64,000 bases of DNA. Origin: an uncultured Faecalibacterium sp. GTDB lineage: Bacteria; Bacillota; Clostridia; Oscillospirales; Ruminococcaceae. Position 1 is the first letter of the stretch. Each line of letters begins with the position of its first letter. The notes below the pieces were generated by a model. That model searched no databases, was not told where the DNA came from, and saw only the letters and a program-made list of their open reading frames with translations. The position numbers and the translations under genes were made by a program. Location: the NCBI GenBank assembly GCA_934524985.1, contig CAKSYT010000003.1, positions 178,854 through 242,853 on the forward strand, read 5' to 3'. Of this stretch, positions 52,952 through 61,273 are shown piece by piece.

Positions 52952-54571
52952 TTAAACTTTGTAATATAAATACTGACCTTTTTTGTCTACCCACGTCACC
53001 ATTGCTAAAAACAACAGTAAAATGATTGCACAGGCAATCCAACTCCCGATAAACAAAGAACTTGGGAAAAATCTCAACAACAAATATGCCGTTCCGCAGG
53101 TAACTACAACTCCAATCAATGCTGTCAAAATCGCTGGTAGGCTTTGCTTGATAATGTGGGTGACATTCTCCCATTCAAAATTTGGGAAAATAAGATTTAA
53201 GATGTAGCCTATCATTCCAATCAGCACCGAACATAGCAAAGGAAAAGCATACCCCAGCATAGCTTTAGGGAAAGACCATTGCAAATACAATGCCATGATG
53301 GTATTCAAAACAAAAATTGTCGGTACAGACATTGAGAGATGGTGCAGCAGCTTTACTCGAAAGAGGCTCTTTGCCGCAATGGGTAAGGATTTCAGTATTT
53401 CAATCTGTTTCCCCTCGATAGAAATACTGACATAGGTTGTGCAGGATATTGTTGTCAAGATAGAAAAAGCATATATGAACAGCACATCATAATCAGCAAA
53501 AGGCACCTGAAAATATTCGGCCAACTGATAAATGTATGGTGTGATCTTATCCGACATTAAAACAACCAGCAGAACAAAGACCGCAGCAAAAAGCAATCCG
53601 CAGGCGGTATTGGTTAGATATACTGGAAGCGAAAAATAACGTGTGCGCTCTCTTTCTAAAAGAGCAGATACCGGGCTGTGCTGTTCCGTGGTTTCTTTGT
53701 TCCAATCGACGGGCTGACTTTTTGAGCCTTGTATTGCATCATTGCTATACCAGTTACGAAATATTTTGATTAGACCATAGAGCAGAGTAACGCCTATCAG
53801 GAATACCCCGCCGAAGTATAAACCTATCAACAGATAGTCCCCGTTAAGCAATCGGTGAATATACCGGCCTGCATAAAGTGTAAAAGTCGAGGTAGAAATA
53901 ACATCCCCAAAATTTCCGGCAGCTATATCAGGGAATTTGCAGAACATAAAGATCATAAATGCAAACAAAACCAGAATAGCCGCCGCTGCCTTTAGTCGGG
54001 CGATACGAGCAGAGGAACTTTTCAAGATGCGGTAAATCTGTGTTCCGATCATTGTTCCCAAAAGGCCGGGAATGACAGGAAAGAGGATTGTTATTTCAAG
54101 CACAATTAGATAAAACGGAAATCCCATATCTGCGGTCAGGCCAAACAGCACCATCATAGGAAGCAGCAGAGCCGCAGTAAGGGCTACTTCAACTATAAAC
54201 AAGACACTCAATTTTGAGAGTATCAATGTACGCAGCGGAATTGGAAGCGCAAGCACACTGTCAATGTTAGTATCGCTAAGGAGCAGGCCGCTTCCCCAAA
54301 AAACACTAATCGCAATATTGAGTATCACGCAGATTAGCGCCATAGGAACAACAAGTTCTATGACTACTTCTTCCAACGACCACGCAATAGAATAAATGAT
54401 TTTCAAGGAGTAAATCAGGTATGCAAGCAATCCCATTAGGATCGCGGCTATAAGCATATACAAAGTGATCGTTTTTGTGCGGTTCTTTGTATCTGCATAT
54501 CGAAGCTGATTGGCATGAGATAGCTGCAAAAGATTATTCCTTAGTAGGGGTAACAGAAATTTCATCGCCAT
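52952..54571 (-). CDS. ABC transporter permease
   Basis: This 539-residue protein has about twelve hydrophobic segments and belongs to the large ABC-2-like exporter permeases. It overlaps the ATPase gene by 38 bp. ABC-2 type pairs with a single ATPase export peptides, drugs or lipids. Next to SdpI-like and DUF1648 proteins, export of an antimicrobial peptide or self-protection is likely (inference). Confidence 0.85.
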   Translation of the reverse strand: MAMKFLLPLLRNNLLQLSHANQLRYADTKNRTKTITLYMLIAAILMGLLAYLIYSLKIIYSIAWSLEEVVIELVVPMALICVILNIAISVFWGSGLLLSDTNIDSVLALPIPLRTLILSKLSVLFIVEVALTAALLLPMMVLFGLTADMGFPFYLIVLEITILFPVIPGLLGTMIGTQIYRILKSSSARIARLKAAAAILVLFAFMIFMFCKFPDIAAGNFGDVISTSTFTLYAGRYIHRLLNGDYLLIGLYFGGVFLIGVTLLYGLIKIFRNWYSNDAIQGSKSQPVDWNKETTEQHSPVSALLERERTRYFSLPVYLTNTACGLLFAAVFVLLVVLMSDKITPYIYQLAEYFQVPFADYDVLFIYAFSILTTISCTTYVSISIEGKQIEILKSLPIAAKSLFRVKLLHHLSMSVPTIFVLNTIMALYLQWSFPKAMLGYAFPLLCSVLIGMIGYILNLIFPNFEWENVTHIIKQSLPAILTALIGVVVTCGTAYLLLRFFPSSLFIGSWIACAIILLLFLAMVTWVDKKGQYLYYKV

Positions 54572-55268
54572 TCATCTCCATAAATACTTCTTCCAAACCC
54601 TTTGTTCCAACGATTTCTGTTGTCCTGCCGGAATACAGTAATTGTCCATGCTTAATAACGGACACTTTATTGCACACCTTTTCTACCACATCAAGAATAT
54701 GGCTTGAAAACAGAACGGAATTTCCACTTGCACAGAGTTCTTTCATCTGCTCTTTCAGGATCACAAATGCCTCCGGGTCTAATCCGACGAAAGGTTCATC
54801 CAATATCAGCAGTTTAGGCGTGTGTGAAAAGGCGGCAATCAGCGCAAGTTTCTGTTTCATGCCGTGGGAGTAAGAGGAAATCAAGTTATTCAAATGCGGC
54901 CCCATCTGAAAAGCCAAGGCCAATTTCTCGAAGTTTTGTTTCCGCATCTTGGACGGTACTTCGTAAATATCACAGATAAAGTTGATATACTGCAATCCTG
55001 TCATATACTCGTCAAGCTGGGGATTATCTGGCACATACGCCATCTTCTGCTTACAAGCCAACGGTTCTTTTAGGACAGAAGTTCCATCCAAAAGGATTTC
55101 TCCCTCGTCAATGCCGATGATACCTAAACAGGCTTTCAATGTTGTGGTTTTGCCAGCTCCATTCTTTCCGATGAAGCCCATTATGTCGCCATCTTCCACG
55201 ACAAAACTAAGGTTGCTTACAGCCTTTTTCGCACCGTAGCTTTTGGATAAGTTCTTGATTTGTAACAT
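54534..55268 (-). CDS. ABC transporter ATP-binding protein
   Basis: This 244-residue ATPase has Walker A GKNGAGKTTT near residue 34, a signature motif SHGMKQKLAL (about 133), Walker B LLILDEPFVGLDPEA and the switch His in FSSHILD. It powers the overlapping permease. The shape is that of exporter ATPases such as those in bacitracin and lantibiotic immunity. The start ATG at 55268 is the first in frame. Its promoter is probably the SdpR promoter upstream. Confidence 0.92.
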   Translation of the reverse strand: MLQIKNLSKSYGAKKAVSNLSFVVEDGDIMGFIGKNGAGKTTTLKACLGIIGIDEGEILLDGTSVLKEPLACKQKMAYVPDNPQLDEYMTGLQYINFICDIYEVPSKMRKQNFEKLALAFQMGPHLNNLISSYSHGMKQKLALIAAFSHTPKLLILDEPFVGLDPEAFVILKEQMKELCASGNSVLFSSHILDVVEKVCNKVSVIKHGQLLYSGRTTEIVGTKGLEEVFMEMNGDEISVTPTKE

Positions 55269-55356
55269 AGCATTCCTTGCCTTTATTTAGAAAAATTTCA
55301 AAATGAAACTCAAAAAAAAATAACCGTTCCGCCACCAAAGTTCTTGTTGGGGAAAT

Positions 55357-55665
55357 TCACTTCATCCCCAAATAAATCATGATGCCCGTTGCTACGAATG
55401 CAACAACAGCCATGATATAGTACATATACGGCTTTGCATTCTCTTTCTGCCTTACGGTAAAGCCAGAAATGAGGTTCAGCAGGACGCAAGCCACAGGGAC
55501 GCCGAACACTACAACATTGCGGGGCCAGAAAGAATTTGCAACTCCGGTAGAATCAAAGTGGACGGGGATAGACGCCGGCAGGCGGTTATAGAAAGCGAGA
55601 AAGACTACCAGCGTCAATGCACACAAAATGGTGCTGATAACAATATGCTTCGTTGCGGACTTCAT
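55357..55665 (-). CDS. DUF1648-family membrane protein
   Basis: The 102-residue protein has three membrane segments and the DUF1648 pattern NRLPASIPVHFDSTG. The family is linked to SdpI-type immunity. It lies 14 bp after sdpI, with a good AGGAGGT site before ATG 55665. Confidence 0.85.
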   Translation of the reverse strand: MKSATKHIVISTILCALTLVVFLAFYNRLPASIPVHFDSTGVANSFWPRNVVVFGVPVACVLLNLISGFTVRQKENAKPYMYYIMAVVAFVATGIMIYLGMK

Positions 55666-55679
55666 AAGTATTACCTCCT

Positions 55680-56276
55680 TTAATTGCTTCGTTTCCTCTT
55701 AAAATAGAGGACAAGCGAATAGACCAACGGGACAATGCCAACCAGAAAAATGATTAGCGGAACGGTTACAAAAACAAGATTGTGTAGTGGATGAAGAATG
55801 CTGACAATACCGGCTAATATCCATGTGTAGCCGCCCAGCCGATGCGTCTTGTACCAGCCTTCTTCATCATTGAATAACCATGGAAACTTTAGCCCGATAT
55901 AGGGGTTGATGTGGTTTTTGGGGAAATAATTGCCGCTGACAATAAATAAAATGCCAATAAAGACATACCAATAAGTATCTTGCATAGTCTTAGCGGGAAA
56001 AAGTACGGAATATACCTGCGGGATCAAATATACAACTCCCGCAATCGGCATAATCCATTTACCCAAAGATACTAACGCCTTGGCTCCGTTTGTCGAAGCG
56101 ATTTTGATACTAAGCGCAAGGTTCAGAACAATATTCAGCAAAACGGCAATCACATAGAGCAGAATATAGTTTTCGTTGCTGGCCTCGCCCATGTGGGACA
56201 GAGCGAATGCTACGATGGACAAAATAATGCAAATTGTACTTGTCAGAAACAAGGTTCGTTTATTTTTGGGGTTCAT
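55680..56276 (-). CDS. SdpI-family immunity-like membrane protein
   Basis: The 198-residue protein has six to seven membrane segments and the SdpI core VSGNYFPKNHINPYIGLKFPW followed by TW-x-x-H-R-x-G-G. In Bacillus, SdpI protects cells from the killing peptide SdpC and sequesters SdpR. ATG 56276 has AGGAGGATAA upstream and overlaps the sdpR stop by 17 bp, supporting the SdpR/SdpI pairing. No sdpC toxin gene is visible. Confidence 0.9.
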   Translation of the reverse strand: MNPKNKRTLFLTSTICIILSIVAFALSHMGEASNENYILLYVIAVLLNIVLNLALSIKIASTNGAKALVSLGKWIMPIAGVVYLIPQVYSVLFPAKTMQDTYWYVFIGILFIVSGNYFPKNHINPYIGLKFPWLFNDEEGWYKTHRLGGYTWILAGIVSILHPLHNLVFVTVPLIIFLVGIVPLVYSLVLYFKRKRSN

Positions 56277-56544
56277 CTTTATCCTCCTGAAATTGCATAA
56301 GCCACATGACAACACTTTCAAATACCGATGTATTGATTTCATAATAGATGTATTTCTGATAGCGTGTTTCAAAAATCAAATCAGCCTTTTTTAGAGTGGA
56401 AAGGTGGTATGAAATAGTGGCATTAGTCAAGTCAAATTCTGCGGCAATTTCACCGGCTGACATCTTCCGTTTTTGTTTTAGTTTCAGTAGTATCTCCCGT
56501 CGGACAGGATCACTTAATGCTTTGAAAATATTAGGTAAACTCAC
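56260..56544 (-). CDS. SdpR/ArsR-family winged-helix regulator
   Basis: This 94-residue protein has the ArsR pattern FKALSDPVRREILLKL and a recognition helix NATISYHLSTLKKADLI. No metal-binding CxC is seen, so it is of the SdpR type controlled by SdpI. It is the first gene of the immunity-like operon, under a promoter with two flanking direct repeats that are probable operators. Confidence 0.92.
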   Translation of the reverse strand: MSLPNIFKALSDPVRREILLKLKQKRKMSAGEIAAEFDLTNATISYHLSTLKKADLIFETRYQKYIYYEINTSVFESVVMWLMQFQEDKDEPQK

Positions 56545-56571
56545 AGTGCTTTCACCTTTGCCCCCCCTGTT

Positions 56572-56654
56572 ATTTTGAAAAATCTCTAAATGATATTTTC
56601 ATTGTAGCACAATAAGAAAGAAAGTCAACACTCATTTTGAAAATTCTCTAAATG
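56572..56654 (-). promoter_or_regulatory. promoter of the sdpR operon flanked by two 21-nt operator repeats
   Basis: On the minus strand TTGACT (56623-56628) and TACAAT (56601-56606) are 16 bp apart. The repeats at 56572-56592 and 56634-56654 are identical in 20 of 21 bases, one downstream of the start point and one upstream of the -35 box. This layout suits SdpR repression with possible looping. Confidence 0.7.
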
Positions 56655-56733
56655 GCTTTCTTATGGGCTGTTCAGGATGGCCCAGATTAGTCTACTCTGG
56701 TGTCATGGTTATGTATTGCCATAATCAAATAAA

Positions 56734-56804
56734 CATGAATTATAAAATGTAGACAGAACGGACATAGCAACATTTCGCCAATCGCTCATGAACTATAAAA
56801 TGTA
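56734..56804 (+). promoter_or_regulatory. two direct repeats upstream of the XRE regulator
   Basis: CATGAATTATAAAATGTA (56734-56751) and CATGAACTATAAAATGTA (56787-56804) match in 17 of 18 bases and are 53 bp apart. Each holds a TATAAA -10-like box, so they may be operators or tandem promoters of the XRE gene. Confidence 0.55.
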
Positions 56805-56819
56805 TATGGGTGATGCAGA

Positions 56820-57188
56820 ATGGCGAAAATTGAGGACTGTCCCGGCTTTGAAACGTTCGGAGCGGATGTCAAGGCAGCTCGAAAGGCAAAACAACTTTCC
56901 CGCAGTGCGCTGGCTGACATGATACATTGTGACAGCCGGTATCTTGCGAACATCGAAAACGAAGGCACGCTGCCCAGCCTGCCGGTGGTGATTCAGCTGA
57001 TAAAAATATGTGGTCTGCCCGTGGAGCGGTACTTCAACCCGGAACTCATGCGGGAAGAAAGTGCGGAGCGTCAGCGGGTCAGCCACAAGCTGCAGCTTTG
57101 CCCGGAAGAATACTTACCCATCGTAGAAGGTGCCATTGACGGTGCCTTACGAATCCATGAACAGGAAAAAGAGCCCGTGTGTGTCTGA
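56820..57188 (+). CDS. XRE-family helix-turn-helix regulator
   Basis: The 122-residue protein has an XRE/Cro helix-turn-helix (KAARKAKQLSRSALADMIHCDSRYLANIENEG, residues 19-50) and a C-terminal extension of unknown type. It is on the + strand and may control the mobilisation genes that follow. A Shine-Dalgarno site is weak (GGGTGA). Confidence 0.88.
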   Translation: MAKIEDCPGFETFGADVKAARKAKQLSRSALADMIHCDSRYLANIENEGTLPSLPVVIQLIKICGLPVERYFNPELMREESAERQRVSHKLQLCPEEYLPIVEGAIDGALRIHEQEKEPVCV

Positions 57189-57296
57189 TTGTCATGCACG
57201 GTCATTGAGAGGATGCAAAAGCGTCCTCTTATTTTTTTGCATTTTGCGGGCAAAACGGGGGTGTTGTGGTGTCATAGTAGTGGGGAAAGGTAACGT

Positions 57297-57354
57297 AGCA
57301 AGCATAGGGAGTGTAGCCACTCCCGGCAAAAATGCTTGCTGGGGAGTACCCCAG
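57297..57354 (+). other. candidate oriT region with nested inverted repeats
   Basis: AGCAAGCAT and ATGCTTGCT (57297-57305 and 57332-57340) enclose a second hairpin GGGAGTG-TAGC-CACTCCC (57307-57324). A third, CTGGGG-AGTA-CCCCAG, spans 57339-57354. The location right before mobC and the relaxase is where oriT is expected. The nick site was not identified. Confidence 0.55.
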
Positions 57355-57378
57355 ACCCCCAAGAAACGAGGTGAAACT

Positions 57379-57708
57379 ATGACGAATCGAACCCGAAAAA
57401 TTGTTCTGCGTGTTCCCGTGACGCCGGAGGAACAGGAACTTATCCGGCAGAAGATGGCTCTGCTGAACACACGGAATTTTTCTGCCTACGCCCGGAAGAT
57501 GCTGATAGATGGTTATGTTGTCCACATCGACACCACCGACATCCGGGCGCAGACCGCCGAATTGCAGAAGATTGGTGTCAACGTCAATCAGATCGCACGG
57601 CGGCTGAACAGCATGGGGCCGCTGTACACACAAGACGTTGCGGACATCAAAGGAGCGCTGGCGCAGATATGGCAGTTACAAAGATACATCCTATCAAGTC
57701 AACGCTGA
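57379..57708 (+). CDS. mobC: MobC-type relaxosome accessory protein
   Basis: This 109-residue protein has the MobC pattern: a ribbon-helix-helix-like start with VPVTPEEQELIRQKM and the later IGVNVNQIARRLNS region. It helps the relaxase open oriT. The start ATG 57379 has GAGGTGAAACT upstream. The stop overlaps the relaxase start by 40 bp. Confidence 0.88.
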   Translation: MTNRTRKIVLRVPVTPEEQELIRQKMALLNTRNFSAYARKMLIDGYVVHIDTTDIRAQTAELQKIGVNVNQIARRLNSMGPLYTQDVADIKGALAQIWQLQRYILSSQR

Positions 57709-58997
57709 AAAAGGCACTGGACTACATCGAGAATCCGGCCAAGACGGATGAAAAAATACTGGTGTCCTCCTTTGCCTGCTCCTACGAAACCGCCGACATC
57801 GAATTTGAACTGCTGTTGTCACAGGCCATGCAGAAAGGCAACAATCTGGCCCACCACCTGATACAGTCTTTTGCGCCGGGCGAAACCACGCCGGAGCAGG
57901 CCCACAAGATTGGTCGGCAACTTACAGATGAAGTCCTGCAAGGCAAATACCCGTATGTGTTGACCACCCACATTGACAAAGGGCACGTCCACAACCACAT
58001 TATCTTTTGTGCCGTGGACATGGTGAACCAGCGAAAGTATGTTTCCAACCGACAGAGCTATGCTTACATCCGGCGCACCAGTGACCGACTTTGCAAGGAA
58101 CACGGCCTGTCCGTGGTAATGCCCGGCCAAGACAGAGGCAAGAGCTATGCCGAGTGGGACGCACACCGCAAGGGTACAAGCTGGAAGGCGAAGCTGAAAG
58201 CTGCCATAGATGCAGCCATCCCGCAGGCCAAGGATTTTGACGATTTTCTGCGGCTCCTGCAGGAGCAGGGCTACGAGGCCAAGCGTGGCAAGTATGTTTC
58301 GTTCCGTGCGCCCGGACAGGAACGGTTCACCCGCTGCAAAACGCTGGGCGAAGCCTACACCGAGGAAGCCATCATCGAACGCATCAAAGGGCGGTTCGTG
58401 GAGCGGAAGCCCAAAGAAACCCGCAAAATTTCGCTGCGGATTGATTTGGAGAACAGCATCAAGGCCCAGCAGTCCGCAGGGTATGAGAAGTGGGCAAAAC
58501 TCCACAATCTGAAACAGGCGGCCCGGACGCTGAACTTCCTGACCGAGCATGAAATCGAAAGCTACCCGGATTTGGAAAGCCGGGTGGCCGAGATCACCGC
58601 CGCCAGTGCCGAAGCTGCCGCTGCATTGAAAGCAGCAGAGCGCCGACTTGCAGAAATGGCCATGCTGATAAAGGATGTTACTACCTGTAAGGAGCTGCGC
58701 CCGTTGGTGCAGGAGTATCAGCGGGCCGCTGACAAAAAGCAGTTCCGGCGCAAGCATGAAGGCACCCTGATTCTCTATGAAGCAGCGGCCAAGGCCCTGA
58801 AAGAACAGGGCTTCCAAAAGCTGCCCGATCTCTACGCATTGAAAGCCGAGTATAAGCAACTGGCAGAGCAGAAAGACCAGCTGCAACAGCAGTACAATGA
58901 TGCCAAACGCCAGATGCAGGAGTATGACATCATCAAGCAGAATGTGGACGGCATCCTACGGACAACACCGGGAAAGGAGCAGATGCAAGAACGGTAA
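57669..58997 (+). CDS. MOBP-type relaxase
   Basis: This 442-residue relaxase nicks and carries the transferred strand. The catalytic tyrosine is probably Y19 in ALDYIENP. The metal-binding histidines are in HIDKGHVHNHIIF (H101, H106, H108, H110), and HHLIQSF near 62 is also typical. The C-terminal half is helical and rich in charged residues, probably for binding accessory proteins. It overlaps mobC, implying translational coupling. Confidence 0.93.
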   Translation: MAVTKIHPIKSTLKKALDYIENPAKTDEKILVSSFACSYETADIEFELLLSQAMQKGNNLAHHLIQSFAPGETTPEQAHKIGRQLTDEVLQGKYPYVLTTHIDKGHVHNHIIFCAVDMVNQRKYVSNRQSYAYIRRTSDRLCKEHGLSVVMPGQDRGKSYAEWDAHRKGTSWKAKLKAAIDAAIPQAKDFDDFLRLLQEQGYEAKRGKYVSFRAPGQERFTRCKTLGEAYTEEAIIERIKGRFVERKPKETRKISLRIDLENSIKAQQSAGYEKWAKLHNLKQAARTLNFLTEHEIESYPDLESRVAEITAASAEAAAALKAAERRLAEMAMLIKDVTTCKELRPLVQEYQRAADKKQFRRKHEGTLILYEAAAKALKEQGFQKLPDLYALKAEYKQLAEQKDQLQQQYNDAKRQMQEYDIIKQNVDGILRTTPGKEQMQER

Positions 58998-59044
58998 ATC
59001 TGCACAAAATATTGCCCGAATTTTTGAACTACAAACGCTTAGAC

Positions 59045-59063
59045 CGGGTGGCGTTTCCACCCG
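59045..59063 (+). repeat. hairpin between the relaxase and BRO-N genes
   Basis: CGGGTGG-CGTTT-CCACCCG; no T-run follows. A -10-like TAAAAT lies after it (59072), so it may be an operator or partial terminator. Confidence 0.4.
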
Positions 59064-59108
59064 AAATCATGTAAAATAGACCTAGACAACGAAAGCGAGG
59101 AACCCTCT

Positions 59109-60005
59109 ATGGCAGAAGTGAAAGACAATAGCTCCATCCAGCTTTTTGAAGATCAGAAAATCCGTACTGCATGGGATGCAGAAAAGGAAGAATGGTATTT
59201 TTCGATTATTGATGTTATTTCTGTTTTAACTGGAACGGCCAATCCACGGCGTTATTGGAGCGACCTTAAGCGTAAGCTGAAAGCTGAGGGGGCAAATGAG
59301 TTGTACGAAAAAATCGTACAACTGAAAATGTTGTCCTCTGATGGAAAACGGTACAAGACAGATGTCGCCAACACCGAACAGCTTTTGCGTATCATCCAGT
59401 CCATCCCGTCCCCGAAAGCTGAACCGTTCAAGGCATGGCTGGCAATGGTAGGCAAAGAACGCATCGAGGAAACAATCGACCCGGAGCAGGCCATTGATCG
59501 TGCGCTTGATACCTATTTGAAGAAAGGCTACTCCGAAGAATGGATTCACCAACGGCTTTTGGCAATCCGTATCCGAAACGAACTGACAGACGAATGGAAG
59601 AAGCGCGGAGTACAAAAGGGCAAGGAGTATGCTATCCTGACCGATGAAATCTCCCGCGCATGGTCTGGCATGACCACAGGGCAGTACAAGCGGCTGAAAG
59701 GTCTGACGAAAGAAAATCTCCGGGACAATATGACTGATTTGGAACTTGTGCTGACCATGCTGGCGGAAGCCTCCACCACGGATATTTCCAAAACTGCAAA
59801 GCCACAGACCTTTGAAGAAAACAAGCAGGTTGCCAAACGCGGCGGCAAGGTGGCCGGCATTGCGCGGCAGGCTCTTGAAGCGGAAACCGGCAAGCCCGTT
59901 ATCACAGAAAAGAATGCGTTTGACTTCCAGCAGCTTGTGACCGACATTGTAGAAGATGCCGCCGAACTGCCGGAAAATCCCACCGAGAAAAAAGATAAAG
60001 ACTGA
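59109..60005 (+). CDS. BRO-N domain protein (antirepressor-like)
   Basis: The 298-residue protein has an N-terminal BRO/phage antirepressor domain (IRTAWDAEKEEWYFSIIDVISVLTG; WSDLKRKL; IPSPKAEPFKAWLA) and an unassigned C terminal half. Such proteins regulate element or phage gene expression through DNA binding. The start ATG at 59109 has GCGAGGAA upstream. It ends at a hairpin without a T-run. Confidence 0.85.
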   Translation: MAEVKDNSSIQLFEDQKIRTAWDAEKEEWYFSIIDVISVLTGTANPRRYWSDLKRKLKAEGANELYEKIVQLKMLSSDGKRYKTDVANTEQLLRIIQSIPSPKAEPFKAWLAMVGKERIEETIDPEQAIDRALDTYLKKGYSEEWIHQRLLAIRIRNELTDEWKKRGVQKGKEYAILTDEISRAWSGMTTGQYKRLKGLTKENLRDNMTDLELVLTMLAEASTTDISKTAKPQTFEENKQVAKRGGKVAGIARQALEAETGKPVITEKNAFDFQQLVTDIVEDAAELPENPTEKKDKD

Positions 60006-60013
60006 TACATGAA

Positions 60014-60059
60014 AAATAGCCGGACACAGCAGCCGCAAGGCCACCGTGTCCGGCTATTT
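60014..60059. terminator. hairpin between convergent BRO-N and TnpW-like genes
   Basis: A perfect 14-bp stem (60014-60027 with 60046-60059) separates the convergent genes. T-runs are only three long, so it is a weak terminator. Confidence 0.55.
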
Positions 60060-60121
60060 CTGTACCGACAATGACACATTACTTTGATTGAAAATAATGC
60101 GCCGTTGTCAAGCTGGCGGTA

Positions 60122-60322
60122 TTATTCACCCGTGAAATCAAACCTCTGTCCGTCAAAATCAGCATCGGTCATGCGCTCCAACTTTGCAATGGTGCCATTC
60201 GCAAGCCATCGCATTTCCGTGTCCATATCCGGCAAGGCGGCCAGCATCCGCGCCATCGTCCGGCGGCGGTCAGAAGTGTGGTACATACAGATCAAATTTT
60301 CTTCTTCTACGCTGAAATTCAT
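60122..60322 (-). CDS. TnpW-like transposon-transfer-assisting protein
   Basis: The 66-residue protein matches the pattern of the transfer-assisting family (MNFSVEEENLICMYHT, ALPDMDTEMRWLANGTIAKLERM). Its function is not known in detail. It is in an operon with two larger genes on the minus strand, starting 3 bp after the stop of the next. Confidence 0.85.
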   Translation of the reverse strand: MNFSVEEENLICMYHTSDRRRTMARMLAALPDMDTEMRWLANGTIAKLERMTDADFDGQRFDFTGE

Positions 60323-60325
60323 GTG

Positions 60326-61270
60326 TCAGACCTCTATTTCATGTTGTTTGCTGCGGGCCGCCACCTTTTTCGGACTGGCGGCCTGCTTTGTTTCGGAAAG
60401 CTGCTTGCGGACGGAAGTGCGGGGCTTGCAGATGCCCTTGTCCCGGTTTTCGTTTTTGCCAACCAGCGCATAGATGCCGAAACGGTCTTTCACGCTGGAC
60501 AGGTGCAGGGACTTGTACGGCAACATGGCAAGCAGCTGGTCCGTGTCCCGGCTGGATGCCAGCTTGGTGAAATAGGGCGATACCTCCACCATAAAATGAT
60601 TTTTGTCCGGGCTGTTGGGAGCAGCCAGATGCTTCATATCAGCTACAATGCGCTGTGCCTCGGCCTCGATCAGCCCAGTGTGCAGTGCCGCAAGATGTTC
60701 TTTGAAATCACCGGGCCGTGCCGGTTCTCGACTGCGCTGCTCCTGCCGAATGGCCGCTTGCAGAAGTTCCGGGTCACGGGGCTGCATTTCATACCGCACG
60801 AACTCTCCAAAATATTTGTCCGGGCGGCTGTCGAAATGCTCTTTCGGGCCAATCTCCCGCATCCCACTTTCGTAGATCAGGCGATTGGCACCCACGGGCA
60901 GGGCTGCATCCCGGATATGCTGGAAGTGCTGCTGATAGTCCAGTTCATACAGATTGCCTTGCACGGTTCCATTGGCCGCGCCGGTCAGCTCCACCGCATA
61001 GGCAAGAATCCTGTCATGGGTCTGTTCGCCGCAGAATTTCCATGTGTTGTAGGCTTGCGTGTCTTTGAGCAGCACGTCCCGTTCCCGGAAGCAGAATGTT
61101 CCAGAAGGCCGGGACAGCCACAACAGCAGCTTATCTTCCGGCTGGTCGCTGCGGGCGGCTTCCCGCAGCATTTTGATGTCATACGCAAAATCGCTCTGAT
61201 AGTATGCGGTGTTCTGGTGCATAATGGCTTCCAGCGCAGCGATCACATCCATATTTTCAAATTTTTGCAC
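60326..61270 (-). CDS. uncharacterised mobile-element protein
   Basis: The 314-residue protein has no recognised domain. It is soluble, with acidic and helical N-terminal sequence (DVIAALEAIMHQNTAYYQ), a central domain (LLLWLSRPSGTFCFRERDVLL) and a basic tail. The close spacing to the giant gene upstream (3 bp) and to the TnpW-like gene downstream suggests one transcript. Confidence 0.7.
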   Translation of the reverse strand: MQKFENMDVIAALEAIMHQNTAYYQSDFAYDIKMLREAARSDQPEDKLLLWLSRPSGTFCFRERDVLLKDTQAYNTWKFCGEQTHDRILAYAVELTGAANGTVQGNLYELDYQQHFQHIRDAALPVGANRLIYESGMREIGPKEHFDSRPDKYFGEFVRYEMQPRDPELLQAAIRQEQRSREPARPGDFKEHLAALHTGLIEAEAQRIVADMKHLAAPNSPDKNHFMVEVSPYFTKLASSRDTDQLLAMLPYKSLHLSSVKDRFGIYALVGKNENRDKGICKPRTSVRKQLSETKQAASPKKVAARSKQHEIEV

Positions 61271-61273
61271 GGC

